64,000 bases of DNA from Muraenolepis orangiensis. Taxonomy: Eukaryota; Chordata; Actinopteri; Gadiformes; Muraenolepididae. Position numbers and translations under genes: made by a program. The stretch lies in NCBI GenBank assembly GCA_027704905.1, contig CM051007.1:19208059-19272058 (forward strand), given 5' to 3'. The notes under the pieces are model-generated. The model saw nothing but the letters and a program-made list of their open reading frames with translations, was not told where the DNA came from and searched no databases. This document shows, in pieces, positions 49,521-60,055 of this stretch (position 1 is its first letter; every line of letters begins with the position of its first letter).

Positions 49521-50336
49521 TTCTGTTTGCCTTTTGTTTGTCGCTTATGTATTGATTGATTTTATTTGATCTGTCCCGTTTTGTTCCTTCTTTAAAGGAG
49601 ATGTTTTGCGAGCGGGGGGGTGGGGGGGGTGGGGGGGGGGGGGGTGATGCATACGTGGGGAGGCGTCGGTAGCTCTTTCAAACACCTGAGACGTCGCGCA
49701 TCGACGCAAAGCGGACGGGATAAATGGAACAAGACAGATATGGGCTATATGTTGTGTTTCAAGATATGTGGCTTTTTGTGGCGATTGTGCTCACACAAGC
49801 TGGTAAATCTGTACAGGGTTGAGATTGAGGTGTAGGGTTACACATGAATGGTGGTTTTGCGTGCATTGAAGATTATGGTTAAGTCTAGGTTTTATGGTTT
49901 ATGTAGACCTAGGCCAGATAAGAAAGGCAATAAAACAGGTGACATTTAAGCAAGAGATGGAAAATGTGCAGATTAAGATAAGGTAGGCATTTGATTCAGG
50001 CAAGGGTTTGTAAGGGTCAGGCCATGTGGTCAGAGTGGCACTGCGCAACATTTTGCTCTGAAAGGACAAGCTACAGCTATCACCAAATGCTAACTAGGCA
50101 CCACATTAGAGGACCTGCATCGCTTGTATTGTATCACGTCGCAGCAAATTAAGTGATGACTGCAATAGCAGCAAGCAAGCCTATTAACCCCGGCTATACA
50201 CTGCAGGCAATAACATCACAATGTGCCGCGACCGGACCTTTCAGTGTATAGACTAACTATCTCATCTATCTGACAAGTACCAACTCCCCTCCGCCCCCCC
50301 ACCCCCCCCCCACTGCAATTGGCAGGAATTAGACAT
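49521..50336. other. Unique sequence with G/C runs
   Basis: G-rich run at about 49614-49644 and C-rich patch at 50295-50312. Otherwise no signature. Confidence 0.4.
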
Positions 50337-50372
50337 CTTGCTATGTATCTTGCTATGTATCTTGCTATGCAT
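50332..50372. repeat. 12-bp tandem repeat (x3)
   Basis: CTTGCTATGTAT occurs three times in a row, the last unit ending in GCAT, immediately before the SINE. Confidence 0.85.
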
Positions 50373-50378
50373 GATGCT

Positions 50379-50626
50379 GGGGCGGCAGTAGCTCAGTCTG
50401 TTGGGACTTTGCTTGGGAACCGGAAGCTCGCCGGTTCAAGTCCCTGAAACACCTGGCCACTGCCCAGGTGCCCTTGAGCAAGGCACCAGACCCACCTACA
50501 CTGCCCCCCGGGCGCTCTACAGAAAATAGCAGCCCCACTGCTCCTAATACTAGGAGGGGTTAAATGCAGAGAAACTAATTTCACTGTGTGTGTACATGTA
50601 TGTGACCAATAAAGATGATTCAATAC
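50379..50626 (+). mobile_element. tRNA-derived SINE, type A
   Basis: Head GGGGCGGCAGTAGCTCAGTC, box B CGCCGGTTCAAGTCCC, GGTGCCCTTGAGCAAGGC, CTCCTAATACTAGGAGGGG and tail GTATGTGACCAATAAAGATG. Colinear with 7845-8095. The promoter boxes are closer to a tRNA than in that copy. Confidence 0.9.
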
Positions 50627-51075
50627 TCAACTGCTAACTCACCCTCACAAACAACAAAATCCTCAATATTAAGATTTATTGTAATAGTTTTTTGTTCAGC
50701 GACAGATGGAAGCTATTTGAGTCCACCCCCTCCGGCGGCCCCCTCTTCTCTGTTAATGTGCATCTCTCCATCTCCCCCATCTCTGTTCCTGGCTGTCAAT
50801 TTTACAATGTGTACATTAAATAAATATATATATATACACACGCAAACACCTACAGCCAGGGAAGCAACTTTGTTTTTGTAGAAGCCATGAAACTATGACA
50901 TTTTCACCAGCCTTATTGCAATAATGTGTTCCCAAGGGGGATATGCCTACACTATATAATGTGAGATGTCTTTCCCATGCTGGTTATTTGCTCCACAATA
51001 AGTGATACGGTAATGCAGGCGTGATCCGGAAAATTGTCCACCAACATGATAATGTATATTTTTATCTCAGTACTA
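50627..51075. other. Unique sequence, nothing recognised
   Basis: Small (TA)n near 50823-50836. No other signature. Confidence 0.4.
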
Positions 51076-51104
51076 CCCTAGACTATCTTGGAGATAGTCT
51101 AGGG
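51076..51104. repeat. Perfect hairpin, 13-bp arms, loop TGG
   Basis: CCCTAGACTATCT and AGATAGTCTAGGG pair perfectly. A (CT)n begins 5 bp later. Confidence 0.9.
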
Positions 51105-51105
51105 A

Positions 51106-51107
<2 letters not shown>

Positions 51108-51156
<49 letters not shown>
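51108..51156. repeat. (CT)n microsatellite
   Basis: About 49 bp of pure CT. Confidence 0.97.
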
Positions 51157-51161
<5 letters not shown>

Positions 51162-52544
51162 TTGTTTTTGCTGTTGTTTGAGGAACAATTTTCATTCTAA
51201 TGTGTTGAAAGTATTGAAGAAGTGTTAACTGGCAATTTATTTTCTGCGCCGATGGAAACATGCTCTTGACTCCGGCTACCAGAGGCCCACCAGACAGGCG
51301 GAGAGAACGAGAGGGGGGGGGACGAGAACAATCTCAGGAAGTTGTTGATTGGCTACTGCAGACGCAATTATTGGAGCGAATCAAGAGAGATGGGTTGATC
51401 TGAACAGGACGACTCTATGCATTACTTTTCAGGCTGATTTGCAATTCATGGTTAGGGACGATTGTGTGGTTTCTTGACATCGGTGCGGGGACACATCCCT
51501 CGAGGGAGGCCCTGCCTGAGCATAGTACTTTTATGTTTGGTCACATCGGAGTAAGTTTATACCAATAACAAACTGCAGAGAGTGAGCTATCGATTACCTG
51601 TTAAAGCAATCTTCCTCATGTAAATGAAACCGCTGCAAACATCCACTCACGCTGGACGATCCAGTGTGGGAAATCGATGTTGATGAGCTTTTCTGGGGGC
51701 ATTGGATCTATGATTTCTTGGATCTATGCATATTTGTTAGGGTGAACTTTTATGAAATACTTTCCGATGTAGCCCCAAAATATGTGTCTTGCACAGTACA
51801 GTCAAATGGAAAACAAATGCATAGCTAGATAGCCTGGGTCAATTAAATCAATTGACTCAGGCTATCTATCTATGCATTTGGTTTACACAAACTAATTTGC
51901 AATTTGTTTGTGAAACCACGGCCATGTGATGCAAATAGCATGCCCGAAGCTGTCTGTAGAGGTGCCCTATTGGAGAGTTTGCCATTAAATATATTTTCAT
52001 GATTAGGTCACTCATTCCAAACAATTGAGGGTATTCCAGTAGATTAGAGTTGTGTCACTTATAGCAATACTCATGTGCTTCTTATTCCTGTCTGCTAACA
52101 TCCAACAGCCAAACCAACAACATGACAGGGTCACGTTGGAACGGCCAGACTTATTCAAGGTGAGCTGCAACTGCTCAAATACCAGATGGGCATCTTAGAA
52201 AACACCATGAGTGGACAAAATGGGCAAACTGCCGAGCAGCGAAGGACTTTGCGGGCCCTGGTACTCTAGCTCCAGCTAAGGACAGGAATATAAGGCCACA
52301 TCCTTGACATGCACAGGATCACCAATGCTTAATGACTGTAGATGCTCTCCAGTCTGATGAATACATCGATGTGTGCAGCCGGTTGTTTGGATTTTGGCAT
52401 GAAGCAGTACATGGTTCTGCTCTGCCTGGTGTCAGCAGGTGGGGTGGACGACCATGTGTGGGGAATACTTATATGGAACCCATTAAAGGTGCTGTAGGTT
52501 ATATTTAAGAGCCAACATAATCGGTAATTTGTGGGAAATACCAC
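51157..52544. other. Unique sequence with one large palindrome
   Basis: No gene or element recognised. The palindrome at 51811-51884 is listed separately. Confidence 0.4.
51811..51884. repeat. Palindrome, ~34-bp arms
   Basis: The left arm ATGCATAGCTAGATAGCCTG and the right arm CAGGCTATCTATCTATGCAT pair with few mismatches; the loop is AAATC at 51845-51849. Confidence 0.85.
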
Positions 52545-52547
52545 AGC

Positions 52548-52551
52548 AGCT

Positions 52552-52584
<33 letters not shown>

Positions 52585-52650
52585 TATAATACATTCAATT
52601 TCATATGGCGCTTTTCTGGACACCCAAGGCGCTTTGTAGACATGGTAAAA
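52548..52650 (-). mobile_element. (AAT)n and SINE/LINE 3' tail remnant
   Basis: (AAT)n at about 52551-52584 followed by TTCATATGGCGCTTTTCTGG, CACCCAAGGCGCTTTGTAG, the minus-strand form of a GCGCTATAT-type retroposon tail common in fish. Confidence 0.55.
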
Positions 52651-52995
52651 TTGCACGTACAGTAAAATCATTTAATATTAGATGAAAATAAGATGGATAA
52701 AATAGATTAAAAATGAAAAAAATGAAATATTAAAATTAAAATGGAATATAAAAAGGAGTATAATTCAAATGTAAAGTCATTGGATGGAGAGGGGATGTTT
52801 GTTGCTATAAGTGAGTGAAATATATTCTGCTTCTGTTTTCTGACCAATCACGGCAACTCTTCCCTGATTGGTTCAGGGAATCCATCTTGCCTGTCATTTG
52901 CATGTGCGTGAAATGCAGAGGTAGGCAAATTTGAGGACTTAAGACTTGCTTGACTAACGTTCATAAAAGGCTTGATGTTGACCTGGAATACATGA
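52651..52995. other. Unique AT-rich sequence
   Basis: No signature except GACTTAAGACTTGCTTGAC near 52936, part of a loose GACTTG-type repeat seen again at 53105-53140 and 56020-56100. Confidence 0.4.
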
Positions 52996-53105
52996 CATGA
53001 GACTTTTAGATTAGATTAGATTAGCTTCAAATATATTGTCATTGCACAGCACAAGTAAAGTAAAATAATTTGGCAGATTGCAAATCTTGCAGTAAAGTGC
53101 ATGGT
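52996..53105 (-). mobile_element. LINE 3' UTR fragment (AGATT tail)
   Basis: AGATTAGATTAGATTAGCTT, ATATTGTCATTGCACAGCAC, AAAATAATTTGGCAGATTGC and TTGCAGTAAAGTGCATGG follow the same order as 60938-61050. The terminal AGATT repeat and the order mark a minus-strand LINE 3' end. Confidence 0.65.
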
Positions 53106-53554
53106 ACTTGACGTAAGACTCGAGACACATGACTCGAAAGGACATTTCTTTTTATTTTGAGCGCTTTTCTAGATATTGAGAAGTTGTTTTGTTTTTGAAC
53201 AAACTGCTGATTATTTTCAAGTTTGTTTAGTTTGTAGTTTGTAGGGGAAAATGCCACAATTACCTAGAGCCTAAATATAGCTTCACAATGCTTGCTTTGT
53301 CAGTCCAAACAGTCCAACTCTCCAACAAAAATATTAAAATACATTACAAAATACAATTATTAAAATTATTAAAAGCTAAATCAGCCATGAAATGGTACCA
53401 TAAAAGTTTTCAGACTCACATTTCCCACCCATTTCCCTCTAAAGGAGAAAGTAATACTTTACTAATACTAATACTTTACTAAAGCACCATATATTTATAC
53501 TTAAGTACAAAACTTGAGTTAATTTATTTAGTTACATTCCCCCACCATGCGCAG
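53106..53554. other. Unique sequence, nothing recognised
   Basis: AT-rich; small TACTAATACTTTACT duplications at 53445-53480. Confidence 0.4.
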
Positions 53555-53764
53555 CTTATGTAATTGTATCTTAACGAGTTTGTGAAGCAGACGTACAGCG
53601 ACCCCGCAAGAGAGCAGGAGTTGGGAGAGTGTAACAACCTCATAGACCCCCCTGAACCAGAAGTGCAGTTCAACATGTCGGAGCTGTAGCTAAAGGAAGT
53701 CAGGGAGGTTGTCCGCAAAGCAAGGGCAAGCTCTGCTCCAGGACCGAGTGGCACTTCATACAAA

Positions 53765-54584
53765 GTGTATAAGTACTGTCCCAAACACCTGCTGTGTCTG
53801 TGGTACATCTTGCGAGTCTTCTGTAGAAGGGGGAGGATCCCTGATCAATGGAGAGTGGCTGAAGGGGTATGGATCCCGAAGGAGGAAAACTCCACTCAGC
53901 TAGACCAGTTCCGCATCATCTCCCTGCTGTGTGTTGAGGCAAAGGTTTTCTTCAGCGCTGTTTCCAAACGGCTGTGTACCTACCTGGCAGAGAACACCTA
54001 CATCGATACATCTGTCCAGAAAGGTGGCATTTCAGGAATGCCAGGATGTCTGGAGCATACCGGTGTGGTGACACAGCTTATTCGGGAGGCCACAGAGAAC
54101 AAGGGCAACCTGTCAGTGCTGTGGCTTGACCTGGAGAATGCATTCGGCTCCATTCCACACAAGCTGGTTCAGTTCACTTTGACAAAACATCATGTCCCAA
54201 GCAGGTGTAGAGACCTCATCGCTGATTATTACAGCAATTGTGACATTGTTCTCCCTAGCCATGAACATGCTCACTAAGTCTGCTGAGCCAGAGTGCAGAG
54301 GGCCCCGCACGAATTCCGGACAACGGCAACCACCCATCAGGGCATTCATGGATGACCTCACAGTCATGACAGAATCAGTCCCAGGCTGCCGGTGGATTCT
54401 GAAGGGGCTTGAAGAGCTGGTGGAGTGGGCCCGGATGCGTTTCAAACCCGCCAAATCCAGATCAATGGTGCTGAGGAAAGGGAAGGTGGTGGACAAGTTC
54501 CGGTTTAACATCGCAGACACAGCCATCCCATCTATCACAGAGAAGCCAGTCAAGAGCTTCGGAAAAGTTTTGACTGCTCTCTGA
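53765..54584 (+). pseudogene. Reverse transcriptase of the RLE-type LINE
   Basis: Two overlapping frames together cover the RT. The first (53765-54277) has WIPKEE, the motif A aspartate in WLDLENAFGS and ends in a stop soon after LIADYYSNC. The second (54192-54584) resumes at VTLFSLAMNMLTKSAEPECR and carries FMDD, the catalytic box. Comparison with my memory of the family suggests that about 30-40 residues, including the small-residue turn before the LFSLAMNM helix, are missing at about 54240. The protein cannot be continuous. Confidence 0.75.
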
Positions 54585-54852
54585 GAGACACAACATGTAT
54601 CCAGTCGACCTGCACTGAGTTGGATGGCTGGCTGAAATCCGTGGACAAGTCAGGCCTACCTGGGTCTACCAACATGGCATTCTTCCCAGGATTCTGTGGC
54701 CCCTCCTTGTCTATGCGGTCCCTATCTCAACAGTTGAGACCCTAGAGAGGAGGGTCAGCAACCACCTCCGGAGATGGCTTGGGTTACCAAGGAGCCTGAG
54801 CAGCATTGCACTCTACGGGAACACCAACAAGCTGCAACTGCCTTTCAAATCC

Positions 54853-55864
54853 TTGGAGGAGGAATTCAAGGAAACTAGAGCCAGAGAAGTGGTTCAATAC
54901 AGGTACTCAAGTGATCCGAAGGTGGCTAAAGCAGGGATCCAAGTGAGGACTGGCAGGAAATGGAGGGCAGAGGAAGCAGTTCAAGAGGCAGAGGCAAGGC
55001 TGCGTCACAGGAGCCTGGTGGGAGTGGTCACACGAGGTCGAGCTGGGCTAGGATCCTTTCCAACTCCCCAAATGAACACCAGGGGGAAGGAAGGGCGCCG
55101 TCTTGTTCAGGAGGAGGTGAGAGCAGCAGTGGAGGAGACAAGAACCTGCAAGGCAGAGGGAATGAAGCAACAGGGAGCTTGGACGAGATGGGAGAATGCG
55201 GTTGAGAGGAAAGTGACCTGGGCTGAGCTTTGGAAAGCCGAGCCTCACCGCATCAAATTCCTAATCCAGGCAGTGTATGATGTGCTTCCAAGCCCGTCAA
55301 ATCTGCACACATGGGGCATAGCAGAGACACCAGCATGCCCATTGTGTTCGAAGCGAGGAACCCTGGAACACATCCTCAGTTGCTGTACAAAGGCACTTGG
55401 AGATGGACGGTACAGGTGGAGGCATGACCAAGTCCTGAAGACCATTGCTGAAGCCATCAGCGCAGGACTGGCGTGGTCAAAGCAGTTCCGACACTCCAAG
55501 GACACCATCGCCTTTGTCAGAGCTGGGGACAAGCCAACTTCTGCCAGAAAAACATCTGCAGGCATCCTGACGTCTGCAAGAGACTGGCAGTTGTTGGTGG
55601 ACCTTGAACATTTTGAAAAGGAAGCTCTCCAAGTACTCAGGACTGGTCAGCGACTGTCAGCAGGCTGGTTGGAGAGCAAGGTGTTTCCCGGTGGAAGTTG
55701 GATGCAGAGGATTCGCAGCCCGTTCCTTGGTCAGAGCCTTCGGCAGTTTAGGCATCGAGGGAGTGAGAAAGAGGAGAGCCATCCGCAGTACCACCGATGC
55801 GGCAGAGAGGGCCTCAAGATGGCTGTGGCTCAAAAGAGGGGAGCCATGGAGTCATGGTAGCTAG
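54853..55864 (+). pseudogene. C-terminal finger region of the RLE-type LINE, endonuclease core deleted
   Basis: A 335-codon open frame covers the region after RT. CPLCSKRGTLEHILSC (residues 162-177) is a C-x2-C-x7-H-x3-C finger, the hallmark of LINEs with a restriction-like endonuclease. In that family a PD-(D/E)xK nuclease follows. Here the frame goes from ARDWQLLVDL (ending about 55605) straight into sequence that in the next frame reads SDCQQAGWRARCFPVEVGCR, the part after the nuclease. The catalytic core, about 50-60 residues, is therefore missing, with a frameshift. It is a dead copy although the open frame is long. Confidence 0.75.
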
Positions 55865-56010
55865 CTAGCCATCTGGACACAAGCTGGAGTCTGATCAGCC
55901 CCGGCTGGGTCACCTGGAGGAGGGCGTATGATGTTGCGAGACCCGAAACGTCCTATGATTCCAGGAACATCACTGAAGATGTGTCCAGACTAGGCATCAG
56001 TAGATGTATG

Positions 56011-56763
56011 TACACAGTGAGTAGACTTAACTTGCGACTTGCTTGAGCTTTCAATGAATGGACAGCTTGAGACTTGAAAAGTTGCACATGTGTGACTTAC
56101 ACCGCTGATGAATTGCCCTTCACAGTGGCATAGGAACAGGCACTGCCATATTTCAATTCAAAATCGTATCATCCCAAATCGTACCTGCAGCCCCTTTAAC
56201 CTCTGCATAGGCCTATTTCTCAGGTTTTTGCCGAAAATGACATACCCAAAGTAAAATGGAGTATATCTTCACAAGTACAAGTCCTATCATTTGTAATATT
56301 GGTACCAAAAGAAAGATGACACCTGTGAGATTGTTGTGCAAGTGAAATAGGCAATGCTGATGCTACGGGTCTGAGTGAATAAAGCTGGAACGCAGATTCA
56401 TTTCTGCCTGAAATAAATGTCATGTTTTAGAGTGAAAACCACCTGTACATTATCAGTTGATGAGTGGCTGGGTAAAGATTTTATGCCACTAAACGAAAGT
56501 ACAGCAAAGATGGAGAGGTTTTAGTACAGGTCGATTTAGGCAGAGTCTCCAAATGAAAACAATAAATCCAATGCAAACCAATGCAAAGATGACAACACAA
56601 ACCTGATGAGACACAAACACATGGATATCTCGAGAAGCCTTTGTTAAAGCCAATTCTATGTGTTGTTGCGTAGAATTGAACAACACAAGGCCAAACAGTA
56701 GCCATGGATACAGCTTGTAGCTGTATGATCATAAACAAACACTATGCGTAAACTATATACATA
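56011..56763. other. Unique sequence, nothing recognised
   Basis: GACTTGC / GACTTGAAAAG phrases at 56025-56090 belong to the loose repeat also found before the LINE. No other signature. Confidence 0.4.
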
Positions 56764-57085
56764 TATTGACACACACACACAATTTACCTAATTACACCAT
56801 ATTTTTAATTTTAATTTTAATTTTAACTACTTATTTTATATCCCATCATTATACCAGCCAGAGAATGCAATATAATCATTGTGGTTATTGTTTATTAGAT
56901 GTGAACGATACTATATATGCAATAAAATGACTTGCATTTTATTGGCTGTGTTCTTGTACAACACAATTTAGTTTAGAGTAATGTAATCAAACTTAAGAGA
57001 CAATAACTGCATATAATGAGTATAATGCATTCTCTGGCTCATAGTACACATTGTGTAATTAGGTAAATGGTTGTGTGTGTCAATA
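56764..57085. mobile_element. Foldback MITE with TA flanks
   Basis: The left end TATTGACACACACACACAAT, TTACCTAATTACAC pairs with the right end GTGTAATTAGGTAAA, TGGTTGTGTGTGTCAATA. Further in, AGCCAGAGAATGCAATATAA (about 56849) pairs with ATAATGCATTCTCTGGCT (about 57023). The TA at each end would be a Tc1/mariner-type target duplication. About 320 bp, no coding capacity. Confidence 0.8.
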
Positions 57086-57584
57086 AATGTGTATTGTTCA
57101 AGCACTGTGTGTCCGTGTATGGATCGCATGTGTCTCAAGTGGTGTTCATGTCCATCACCGAAAAAAAGAGTGACAGCATCACGAGATGTAAAGACCTCCC
57201 CGTCCGCCCCTTAAAAAATATATACTTACTCTACTCATCTGTACATGCTGGTTCTCCCTCGTCCCTCGCTCAGTGTGTGATCTTCTGCTGGCGTGACGTT
57301 TCTTGCTGGCGCTAGGACTCACATAGACAAACGGAGAGCTATCCATGAAGTGGACTTGTGTCGTCATCTTTCATTGACATACTTTTTTAGGGAAGCATCT
57401 TTTCACAATCAATGTTAATAAAACAAAAACATACCATTGCAACCAGCCACAAAACTAAAGTGGTAATGCACACACGAAGATCGTCCATAATAACAAACAT
57501 AAAATATCTTTAAACTAACTCCAATGCCCTGGAACTATCTCAGTTCTTTCTTCATCCACAGGGAGCACATTTCAGATGTTGGAT
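57086..57584. other. Unique sequence, nothing recognised
   Basis: No signature. Confidence 0.4.
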
Positions 57585-57613
57585 GTCCTTAAGGATGCGA
57601 AATCCTTAAGGAC
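57585..57613. repeat. Perfect hairpin, 12-bp arms
   Basis: GTCCTTAAGGAT and ATCCTTAAGGAC pair around GCGAA. Each arm is itself largely palindromic (TCCTTAAGGA). Confidence 0.9.
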
Positions 57614-57990
57614 CTTGTCAAATGCACATGGTTAACAACCCAGGTCGGCTCTGAAATTGGAAAAACCGAACAAACGAAAGACGCCACGTCCCAGGTTGGG
57701 CGAAAACGCCGACAACCGCGGGAAGATCAAACCTCTCACATCTCCTGTCTGCACACATAGGCGGCCATGTTTTGTAGTTAGTGTAATCACCGACACATTC
57801 CACGGTGGGCTCTGCTACGACGACGCAGGGCTAGACGGAGCTACTGGGGACATGCTTCAAAGACACCGCACATCTAACATGCAGGATATTCCACTGCCTC
57901 ACAAGGAGGCTTAAATGTGTAAATCTAGTTCCAGGGAGGAAGACACCCAGAGGAGGATTACATCACCAGAGCGAGAGGAGGAGAGAGGGA

Positions 57991-57992
<2 letters not shown>
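57614..57992. other. Unique sequence, nothing recognised
   Basis: Open on both strands for 60-85 codons at 57618-57914, with no known motif. Confidence 0.35.
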
Positions 57993-58035
<43 letters not shown>

Positions 58036-58097
58036 GATCGCACACACACATACACACACACACAGAGAACCACAGAACCACACACACACACAGACAA

Positions 58098-58136
<39 letters not shown>

Positions 58137-58310
58137 ACCACACACACACACGATCGCACACACTCACACACACAAACACACATACAGACAACCACACACA
58201 CACGTACACACACACACATGCGTGCGCGCATACACGCACACACACACACACACAATCACACACGTACCCACACACACACCCACAATCACACACGCACACA
58301 TATCCATTCA
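57993..58310. repeat. Complex (CA)n minisatellite
   Basis: CA arrays with repeated ACGATCGCACACAC, ACAGACAACCACACAC and CAATCACACACG words over about 315 bp, so a higher-order CA minisatellite. Open frames are poly-TH or poly-CV artefacts. Confidence 0.95.
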
Positions 58311-58840
58311 AATACAAAAGTAAGCTAGACTATTAACTCCACTTTTCCCTATAAAAGAGATACTGCAAATCCAATTTTGGTCAGCACCCAGGCCAAGGGC
58401 AAGAATTTGAGTGGATGGCTCTGCCACTGAAGTTTTGATGCTAGTGTTTTGGTCGGTGGACCAGTCAAAAATAAACACACATGTATTGATGATGTGGGTT
58501 TCCCCATAATCTTCAAAATCGCACATCGAGACGGAAGCGTTGGATGCACAATGGGGATTTTTGTTTGCCTTAAGCCACTTCACGCCACAAGTTGCAGACT
58601 GCATTATATATCAGTTTGGAGCACCGGTTGGGGGGAGGCAGGTTTAGCCCACTGAGACTCTCTGGACCCATTATGCTTCTATGGGTGTCAGCCTAGGCCC
58701 ATTCCGGAGAATTCTCTTCCTCTCGAATGGGAGGAAGTGGAAAACGGTCGACATAAATCAAGGCTGCAAGTGCAGTTAACCATGCAGAAAGAAAACATTT
58801 TTGACTGCAGTAATGTGACTCCATAATATCTTGCCTCTCC
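58311..58840. other. Unique sequence, nothing recognised
   Basis: No signature. Confidence 0.4.
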
Positions 58841-58841
58841 A

Positions 58842-58878
<37 letters not shown>

Positions 58879-59060
58879 GCATGCACACGCACAAGCACAC
58901 ACAGGCACAAGCACACACAGGCACACGCACACAGTCATACACACACACACACACACACACACACAGGCACACACACACACACAGGCACACGCACAAGCAC
59001 ACACATGCACATGCACACATTCACATTTAGACACACACACACAGGCGCACACACACACAA
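58842..59060. repeat. (CA)n with CAGGCACA / CAAGCACA units
   Basis: CA array with repeated ACAGGCACAAGCACAC, ACAGGCACACGCAC words. Confidence 0.95.
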
Positions 59061-59549
59061 CTTGTTAACACCTACGCACAGCAGACCACAGTGTGACTGC
59101 ACTCCAATAACTCTCGTCCATATTGAATACTGCATACAAATCGTTTAAATAAAGTATCGTCAAGGCACTACACAATAATGAACCTGACTACCTGTACAGG
59201 GACACTACTATGCATGCAACAGTCTGCTACGGTCTACATAGAAGACAAAATAACATTACATTTTTTCAAAGGCAAACATGTAGCCCCAAACTAGAGCATT
59301 CCGAGCTGTCATTCTAAGTGAAAATGTAAACAGACAAGCTTAATTATTAAAAAATATATGTATATTCATGGACCATGGTACCTATAGGTGGCGGAAAACT
59401 CACATACACACATGTGTGTAGTTGCTCTTTAAAACAAGTTAGCACAGCGGCTAAGCTCATGCATTATGTCACCGGTTGGCGCAACCAAAAGCTGATTTGT
59501 GTCCCGGTGTCGACTCTGCAGACCCACCTAAACATCTGTTTTATTAATA
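59061..59549. other. Unique sequence, nothing recognised
   Basis: No signature. CCTATAGGTGGCGG at 59390-59403 is a weak CTCF-like word (see rejected items). Confidence 0.4.
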
Positions 59550-60055
59550 CCCCCCCCCCCCCTGCATGTTAGGACCCAACGAGACCGGCGAGCCAAATGT
59601 GCCAGAGAATCCAGAAGAAGAGACAGGACACCCAAAACAGCGGATAGTGTCTTCACTGAAAAATCCAATAAACACAAAAACCACAGGGTAGGGTTGGATA
59701 GGTTAGGAGGTACACGGGGAGATGGTCCAGAGGGTGGAACGCGGAGAGGGTCCTTGGAGCAAGGGGGGGGGGGTCGAGACGTGACGTAGTCGGAGCTGGA
59801 GACACAGGTTCTCGAGTTGGAGGGAGCCATAAGGTTCTCAGTGAACTCGCCCCCGACGTTGGTCTTCGTCAGGATGGTTCTCAGTAAGGTTCGCAATGTT
59901 CAAGCCCCGACGTCGGTCTTCGGCAGCCTTAAGAAGGGTAGATCCCAGGTGTTCATTGGCCGATTACGATGGGCAACACCTGAGATCGAGTAGAGCGTGG
60001 GGGCACAGCACTGCATCCGTTTCATACAGGGCCCCCCCCCCCCCCCCCTGTATTG
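59550..60055. other. Unclassified repeat-like block between two C runs
   Basis: Starts with a 13-base C run and CTGCATGTTAGGACCCAACG and ends with a 17-base C run and CTGTATTGCCACACC. Inside, CCCGACGTTGGTCTTCG (about 59850) and CCCGACGTCGGTCTTCGG (about 59907) are a near-exact repeat 57 bp apart, as are GGTTCTCAGTGAA and GGTTCTCAGTAAGG. The purine-rich texture resembles an LTR or a non-autonomous element, but I cannot name it. Confidence 0.4.

Larger units (their letters stand above)
53555..56010 (+). mobile_element. LINE of the restriction-like-endonuclease type, dead copy
   Basis: Retrotransposon coding remnants in order: a lead region (53575-53700, stop at 53686-53688), RT start with APGPSGTSYKVYKYCPKHLL, GRIPDQWRVAEGVWIPKEE, LWLDLENAFGSIPHKLV (motif A), a break near 54240, AFMDDLTV (FMDD box at 54345-54356), MRFKPAKSRSMVLRKGK, a frameshift near 54580, RWLGLPRSLSSIALYGN, then a CCHC finger and the C-terminal end RASRWLWLKRGEPWSHGS. 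The 3' UTR (55865-56010) contains GAAGATGTGTCCAGACTAGG. The CCHC finger and overall layout match LINEs of the R2/NeSL/HERO-like group, but the exact clade is not certain. Confidence 0.85.

Noticed and set aside
50379..50460. tRNA-like sequence with boxes A and B
   Set aside because: It is the head of a SINE repeated in the window, and the acceptor and anticodon arms do not fold as a tRNA gene.
57657..57914. Overlapping open frames on both strands near 57.6-57.9 kb
   Set aside because: Both of moderate length with no motif; typical of chance in a GC-balanced stretch.
59390..59403. CTCF-like word CCTATAGGTGGCGG, and palindrome GCCACTAGTGGC near 12508
   Set aside because: Partial match only (first part of the motif is wrong); one short word in 64 kb is expected by chance.
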